Below the pieces are notes generated by a model. The model saw nothing but the letters and a program-made list of their open reading frames with translations. It was not told where the DNA came from and did no database searches. From assembly GCA_021162125.1 (NCBI GenBank), contig JAGGZG010000301.1, forward strand, positions 1 to 9,391: a DNA stretch of 9,391 nt, written 5' to 3'. Origin of the DNA: Anaerolineae bacterium. Lineage in GTDB: Bacteria > Chloroflexota > Anaerolineae > JACIWR01. Positions within the stretch are counted from its first letter, which is position 1; each line of letters begins with the position of its first letter. Position numbers and translations under genes: made by a program. Of this stretch, positions 6,179 to 9,391 are shown piece after piece.

Positions 6179-6186
6179 CAGCAATT

Positions 6187-8358
6187 TTGAAACTAAATAG
6201 CCCGACAGTTAAACCTTATTCAAAAGAGATAAAACTTTTGTGCCTGCTCGTCGCCCTCACCGCGGGTCTAAGCCTGCTCTACGGTGTCCAATATTACGCC
6301 GGCGGGCCGCTGCGATTGGCCGTGACCAGCGAGGTCTATGACCTGGCGCTGAGCCCCGACGGCAGCTTAGTCGCCGCTGGTGCCCGTGATGGAAAAATCC
6401 ACCTGTGGGACATCACGCACGATTGGATGGTGCATACCCTGACCGGCCACACTGGCCCCGTCTCCGGTGTCGCCTTCGCTTCCTCTGCTTCAACTTTGTT
6501 CTCGGCCGGCTACGATGGAAGTATCCGGCTGTGGGACGTCTCGGCGGCGCTCGACGCAAGCCCAACCGGCAGTCAGGCCAAGAGGGTGATAATCGCCAGC
6601 GATCGGCCGCTGAACGACCTGGCCCTGGCTGCCAACGGCTCGAATCTGGCCACGATAGGTGAGGACGGCATCGTCCGGGTGTGGGACACGAAGACGGGAC
6701 AGGTGATCCAATCCATCGGGCCAAACGAGAGCACCAAACTCGCTGTGGCCCTCAGTCCCGACGGCACGCTGGTGGCTGCCGGCGATGGTGAAAACATCCA
6801 AATCTGGGATGCCCGTACCGGAGAACCGTTTCAGAGGCTGGAAGGTTACTGGGAGGACGAGGAGACCAAAAAAGACTGGATAGGCCATAAGAAAGAAGTG
6901 ACCGCCCTGGCATTCAGCCCTGATGGGACATACCTGGCCTCAGGCAGCGCCGAAGGCACCACCCTCATCTGGGACGTTGAAAAAGGCAAGGTTGCCTGGA
7001 AGACAAGGGGCCACCTGGCGACGGTTTCAGAGGTAGTGTTCGATGCCTCTGGCAAATACCTTCTCTCCGGCGGCGGGGATAACATGGTCCGCCGCTGGCG
7101 GGTGACTGGTGGTAAGTTTGCCGGCATCTTCAAGGGGCATCTCGGTCCAGTGACCAGCGTGGCCTTCGGTTCTGACGCGAACACTATCCTCTCCAGTGGA
7201 AACGATGGGAGTGTCCGTCTCTGGGAGGCCGTCAACAACCAGCAACTGCACCTGGTGTGGACAAAGCTTGGCCTCATGCCAATATGGGGGACTGTCTTTG
7301 CGGCCTGGATGTTGGGCAGCGGCCTGTTGGGCCTCCTCCTGACCTGGGGGCTGTGGCGCGTGCGCACCTGGGGCTACCTGGGAGCTCTGGTATTGTACAT
7401 CATCGGCCCACTGGTCACCACTGTGCTACCCCTGCTGGAGACGACCGTCTATCCCATCACCTGGGGTACGCGCCTCAGCATTGGCTGGCCATTAGTAGTG
7501 TCCCTCATCGGGTACATCGTTCTGGTGGCCTACCTGCGGCAGGATGAGGTGGCCATTACTTACCAGGCCCCCGACGCAACATCACTGGCCGAGCAGTTAA
7601 TGGCTGCCCGACGAGCCCAGGACGTACGTCACAGCCTTTTCATTGCAGCCACCTGGGTGTCGATTTTCATCCTCCTCTTCTCCGCACTGCGCCGCTTTGG
7701 CCTGGACGTCGCTTTTATGCGGAAGTGGCTACCTTTCATCATGGGTGGCGCAGGGATCACGATGTACGTCTCGGCGATGGCAATCCTGTTGGCCACCGTC
7801 CTGGCATTGGTGGGCGCATTGGGACGGCTGTCCAAAAATCCGCTTGCCAACGGCATCTCTGGCTTTTACGTCTCGTTGATCCGAGGCACGCCTCTGCTGG
7901 TTCAGATTTTTATCTGGTTTCTAGCACTGCCTCAACTCGGCATCACTCTGGAAGCTAAAACAGCTGGCATCCTGGCCCTGGGCGTCAACTATGGGGCTTA
8001 CATGACCGAAATCTTTCGGGCCGGCATTCAAGCCATTGGCATTGGGCAATATGAGGCGGCCCAGGCCCTGGGTATGTCGGCCAGCCAGACTTTCCGCCGT
8101 ATCGTTATGCCCCAGGCATTTCGCATTGTCATTCCGCCCATCGGCAACGAGTTCATCGCTATGATGAAAGACTCGGCTCTGGTATCTATCATCACCGTGC
8201 AAGAGTTGACTTTCCGGGCGCAAAAAATCGGGCGTCAGAATTTTCGGAACCTGGAGACCTTTCTCATCGCGGCTGCTTTTTATTGGATCCTGACCATCGT
8301 CTTTCAATTCTTCCAGGGTAAATTGGAAACTTACATGGCCCGTGGCGAGAGGAGGTAG
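6187..8358 (+). CDS. Fusion of an extracytoplasmic seven-bladed WD40 propeller with an HisM/GlnP-family amino-acid ABC permease
   Basis: With the TTG start this protein has 723 residues. Order: short basic lead; membrane anchor about 16-35; WD40 propeller about 47-362; a three-segment membrane block (about 365-388, 396-415, 431-449); a charged cytoplasmic stretch 451-482; a segment about 484-498; then a complete HisM-type permease domain about 515-715. That domain shows ITMYVSAMAILLATVLALVGA, the RGTPLLVQIF motif (566-575), NYGAYMTEIFRAG (601-613) and the EAA coupling loop EAAQALGMS...IVMPQAFR (623-646). Counting segments from a cytoplasmic N-terminus puts the propeller outside and the EAA loop inside, as required. 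HisM-family permeases are normally about 220-320 residues with no propeller. It is followed after 4 nt by its GlnQ-type ATPase. The permease probably works as a homodimer (inference: only one permease gene accompanies one ATPase gene). Substrate: polar amino acids by family, not shown here. Confidence 0.92.
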   Translation: MKLNSPTVKPYSKEIKLLCLLVALTAGLSLLYGVQYYAGGPLRLAVTSEVYDLALSPDGSLVAAGARDGKIHLWDITHDWMVHTLTGHTGPVSGVAFASSASTLFSAGYDGSIRLWDVSAALDASPTGSQAKRVIIASDRPLNDLALAANGSNLATIGEDGIVRVWDTKTGQVIQSIGPNESTKLAVALSPDGTLVAAGDGENIQIWDARTGEPFQRLEGYWEDEETKKDWIGHKKEVTALAFSPDGTYLASGSAEGTTLIWDVEKGKVAWKTRGHLATVSEVVFDASGKYLLSGGGDNMVRRWRVTGGKFAGIFKGHLGPVTSVAFGSDANTILSSGNDGSVRLWEAVNNQQLHLVWTKLGLMPIWGTVFAAWMLGSGLLGLLLTWGLWRVRTWGYLGALVLYIIGPLVTTVLPLLETTVYPITWGTRLSIGWPLVVSLIGYIVLVAYLRQDEVAITYQAPDATSLAEQLMAARRAQDVRHSLFIAATWVSIFILLFSALRRFGLDVAFMRKWLPFIMGGAGITMYVSAMAILLATVLALVGALGRLSKNPLANGISGFYVSLIRGTPLLVQIFIWFLALPQLGITLEAKTAGILALGVNYGAYMTEIFRAGIQAIGIGQYEAAQALGMSASQTFRRIVMPQAFRIVIPPIGNEFIAMMKDSALVSIITVQELTFRAQKIGRQNFRNLETFLIAAAFYWILTIVFQFFQGKLETYMARGERR
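6325..7272 (+). other. WD40 propeller domain, seven blades, within the HisM-family permease
   Basis: Seven blades begin near residues 50, 91, 141, 183, 237, 279 and 321. Typical marks are LALSPDGSLVAAG, an LWD/VWD/IWD/IWD series ending most blades' third strand, and GH dipeptides between blades (GHTG, GHKK, GHLA, GHLG). Blade 4 has a long acidic loop (about 220-232, WEDEETKKD). Blades 6 and 7 end in RRW and RLWE instead of WD. The strand PLRLAVTSE (41-49) before blade 1 is a candidate for closing the ring with blade 7. WD40 propellers usually act as protein-interaction platforms; the ligand here is unknown. Confidence 0.88.
8350..8355 (+). promoter_or_regulatory. AGGAGG ribosome binding site that selects the ATG at 8363
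   Basis: AGGAGG lies inside the last codons of the WD40-permease gene, 7 nt before the ATG at 8363. It decides against the in-frame GTG at 8342, which would add seven residues (ARGGRR-type) unlike the family's N-terminus and would overlap the previous gene. Placement implies tight translational coupling of permease and ATPase. Confidence 0.85.
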
Positions 8359-8362
8359 GCGA

Positions 8363-9115
8363 ATGGTTGAACCAATGATCAAGGTGCGCGGGTTGCACAA
8401 ATATTTTGGCCCATTGCACGTCATCAAGGGCGTGGATCTGGACGTGATGCCCAGTGAAGTAGTGGTCATTATCGGCCCCTCGGGAGCGGGCAAAAGTACC
8501 TTCCTACGCTGCCTCAACTTTCTGGAGGAGCCCTCGGCGGGCACGGTCGAGATTGATGGCGTGGAGATCAAGGCCAGGGAACCGGGCCGCGAGCACCGGC
8601 GGCATATCCAGGAAATCCGTCAGAAGGCGGGCATGGTCTTTCAGCAATTCAACCTCTTCCCACATATGACGGCTCTGGGCAACATCATCGAAGCACCCAT
8701 CACCGTCAAAAAGATGCCCAAAGAAGAGGCCATCGCCAAGGCAGAGGAACTGTTGGAGTGGGTTGGCCTGTCGGATAAACGAGACGAGTACCCGTCCCGG
8801 CTATCAGGAGGACAGCAACAGCGGGTAGCCATCGCCCGTGCCCTGGCCATGGAGCCCAAAATCATGCTTTTCGACGAGCCCACCTCGGCCCTCGACCCCG
8901 AGTTGATCGGCGAGGTGGTGGAGGTGATGGAACGGCTGGCTGGCGAGGGCATGACCATGGTCGTCGTCACTCACGAGATTCACTTTGCCCGCGACGTGGC
9001 CGACCGGGTCATTCTCATGGATGAGGGTGTTTGGGCCGAAACGGGACCGCCCGACGAGTTTTTCACCAATCCCAAGGAAGAACGCACTAAACAATTCCTG
9101 GCTCACATCCTGTAG
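8363..9115 (+). CDS. GlnQ/HisP-family amino-acid ABC importer ATPase
   Basis: The protein has 250 residues, normal for the family. Walker A is GPSGAGKST (38-46), the Q-loop is Q94 in VFQQFNLFPHMT (the FNLFPHMT stretch is typical of polar amino-acid ATPases), the signature is LSGGQ (147-151) followed by QQR, Walker B is IMLFDEP with D171 and catalytic E172, the D-loop is SALD (175-178) and the H-loop is H204 in VVTHE. The C-terminus (EGVWAETGPPDEFF, then KQFLAHIL) is also standard. It begins 4 nt after the WD40-permease stop, so permease and ATPase should be made together. It supplies the energy for the second importer at the cytoplasmic face of the membrane. Nothing is unusual in the protein itself; the exact amino acid carried cannot be told from this subunit. 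Confidence 0.95.
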   Translation: MVEPMIKVRGLHKYFGPLHVIKGVDLDVMPSEVVVIIGPSGAGKSTFLRCLNFLEEPSAGTVEIDGVEIKAREPGREHRRHIQEIRQKAGMVFQQFNLFPHMTALGNIIEAPITVKKMPKEEAIAKAEELLEWVGLSDKRDEYPSRLSGGQQQRVAIARALAMEPKIMLFDEPTSALDPELIGEVVEVMERLAGEGMTMVVVTHEIHFARDVADRVILMDEGVWAETGPPDEFFTNPKEERTKQFLAHIL

Positions 9116-9123
9116 AATTGTTG

Positions 9124-9193
9124 ACCCTCCCGCAGGTTTCTCAGCGTATGATTTCCTTCCAGAGTTGGGGTCGACGACAACCTGCGGGAGGGT
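9124..9193 (+). terminator. Perfect 15-bp inverted repeat downstream of the second importer (probable terminator stem, long loop)
   Basis: accctcccgcaggtt (9124-9138) is the exact reverse complement of 9179-9193. The arms are separated by 40 nt, long for an intrinsic terminator, and only a short gtttg follows instead of a T-tract. It begins 8 nt after the ATPase stop codon, the usual place for a transcript end. It may be a terminator whose loop was enlarged, or terminal repeats of a tiny inserted element. Confidence 0.5.
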
Positions 9194-9276
9194 GTTTGAC
9201 CTCATTGGACAGATTTCATCAGATGGAGTACAACCGATACTTTTGCAGATTTCACAAAGTGGCTACGCATGGATCG

Positions 9277-9357
9277 CGCCCCCTCTAGCTCCCCCCGTTC
9301 CACGGGGGGAGGACAGGCTTCCCTGCGAGCGGGGGGGACTGAGGGGAGTGGGTGGCG
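9277..9357. repeat. C/G-rich palindromic intergenic repeat
   Basis: An inner hairpin pairs ctccccccg (9289-9297) with cggggggag (9303-9311) over a 5-nt loop, and outer arms cgcc (9277-9280) and ggcg (9354-9357) give an imperfect larger palindrome. It looks like a dispersed intergenic repeat. The remaining bases 9194-9276 and 9358-9391 show no gene that I can support. Confidence 0.55.
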
Positions 9358-9391
9358 AACCGCGGATGCTTTGTAAAAAGTGCAAAATTAC

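Larger units (their letters stand above)
5905..6186. other. Intergenic region between the two importers, rich in palindromes
   Basis: This stretch of 282 bp separates the two transporters. It contains gccttgg (5940-5946) matching ccaaggc (5974-5980), ccggc/gccgg (6000-6004 and 6008-6012), and a CGTAGC (6072-6077) facing GCTACG (6129-6134) with a small ccgcc/ggcgg hairpin (6077-6081 and 6086-6090). It ends with a 13-bp tandem repeat. The reading frame of the next gene can be extended upstream to a TTG at 6061, but those codons run through the palindromic sequence and give a composition unlike the rest of the protein, so they are treated as non-coding. No clear terminator with a T-tract and no confident promoter was seen. 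Confidence 0.6.

Noticed and set aside
6061..6186. Upstream TTG at 6061 as the start of the WD40-permease protein
   Set aside because: No ribosome binding site precedes it, the added 42 residues read through palindromic and tandem-repeat DNA, and the TTG at 6187 has a perfect AGGAGG and gives a normal signal-anchor N-terminus.
8342..8362. GTG at 8342 as the start of the GlnQ-type ATPase
   Set aside because: It would overlap the permease gene and lacks a spaced ribosome binding site; the ATG at 8363 has AGGAGG 7 nt upstream.

Overview
The window holds seven-part ABC-transporter machinery and little else: six complete, forward-strand genes with no tRNA, rRNA, CRISPR array, transposase or prophage gene. 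The base composition (moderately high GC), many short intergenic palindromes built around a CGTAGC/GCTACG core, and the liking for extracytoplasmic propeller domains suggest an environmental bacterium, most likely a Chloroflexota (Anaerolineae-like) member. That assignment is an inference from style and was not tested.

Layout. 1-217 is an imperfect palindromic intergenic element. 267-5904 is a dipeptide/oligopeptide/nickel-type importer cluster in canonical order: permease 1 (DppB family), permease 2 (DppC family), ATPase 1 (DppD family), ATPase 2 (DppF family). 5905-6186 is intergenic, with palindromes and a perfect 13-bp tandem repeat directly before a strong ribosome binding site. 6187-9115 is a second, two-gene importer: a permease of the polar amino-acid (HisM/GlnP) family and its GlnQ-type ATPase, only 4 nt apart. 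9116-9391 holds a perfect 15-bp inverted repeat (probable terminator or insertion remnant) and a C/G-rich palindromic repeat.

What stands out is that all three permease polypeptides carry an extra, apparently extracytoplasmic recognition module that these families normally lack. Permease 1 has about 410 residues inserted between its first and second membrane segments: one SH3b-like domain, then a second SH3b-like domain that is itself split by a seven-bladed propeller of the two-component-regulator (Reg_prop) type. Permease 2 has about 95 residues inserted at the equivalent loop, resembling one lobe of a family-3 solute-binding protein (the family that normally serves amino-acid importers). 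Permease 3 has a seven-bladed WD40 propeller plus an extra membrane block fused in front of its permease domain. No separate solute-binding protein gene is present in the window, although one could lie upstream of base 1 or downstream of base 9391.

Working model (inference): these are two importers whose permeases have acquired built-in outward-facing scaffolds that could bind substrate, gate access for a binding protein, or sense cell-wall or protein ligands. The ATPases keep their Walker A, Walker B, signature, Q-loop and H-loop residues, so the transporters look energetically competent. All the domain insertions are in frame, with intact flanking permease motifs, which argues against assembly chimeras.
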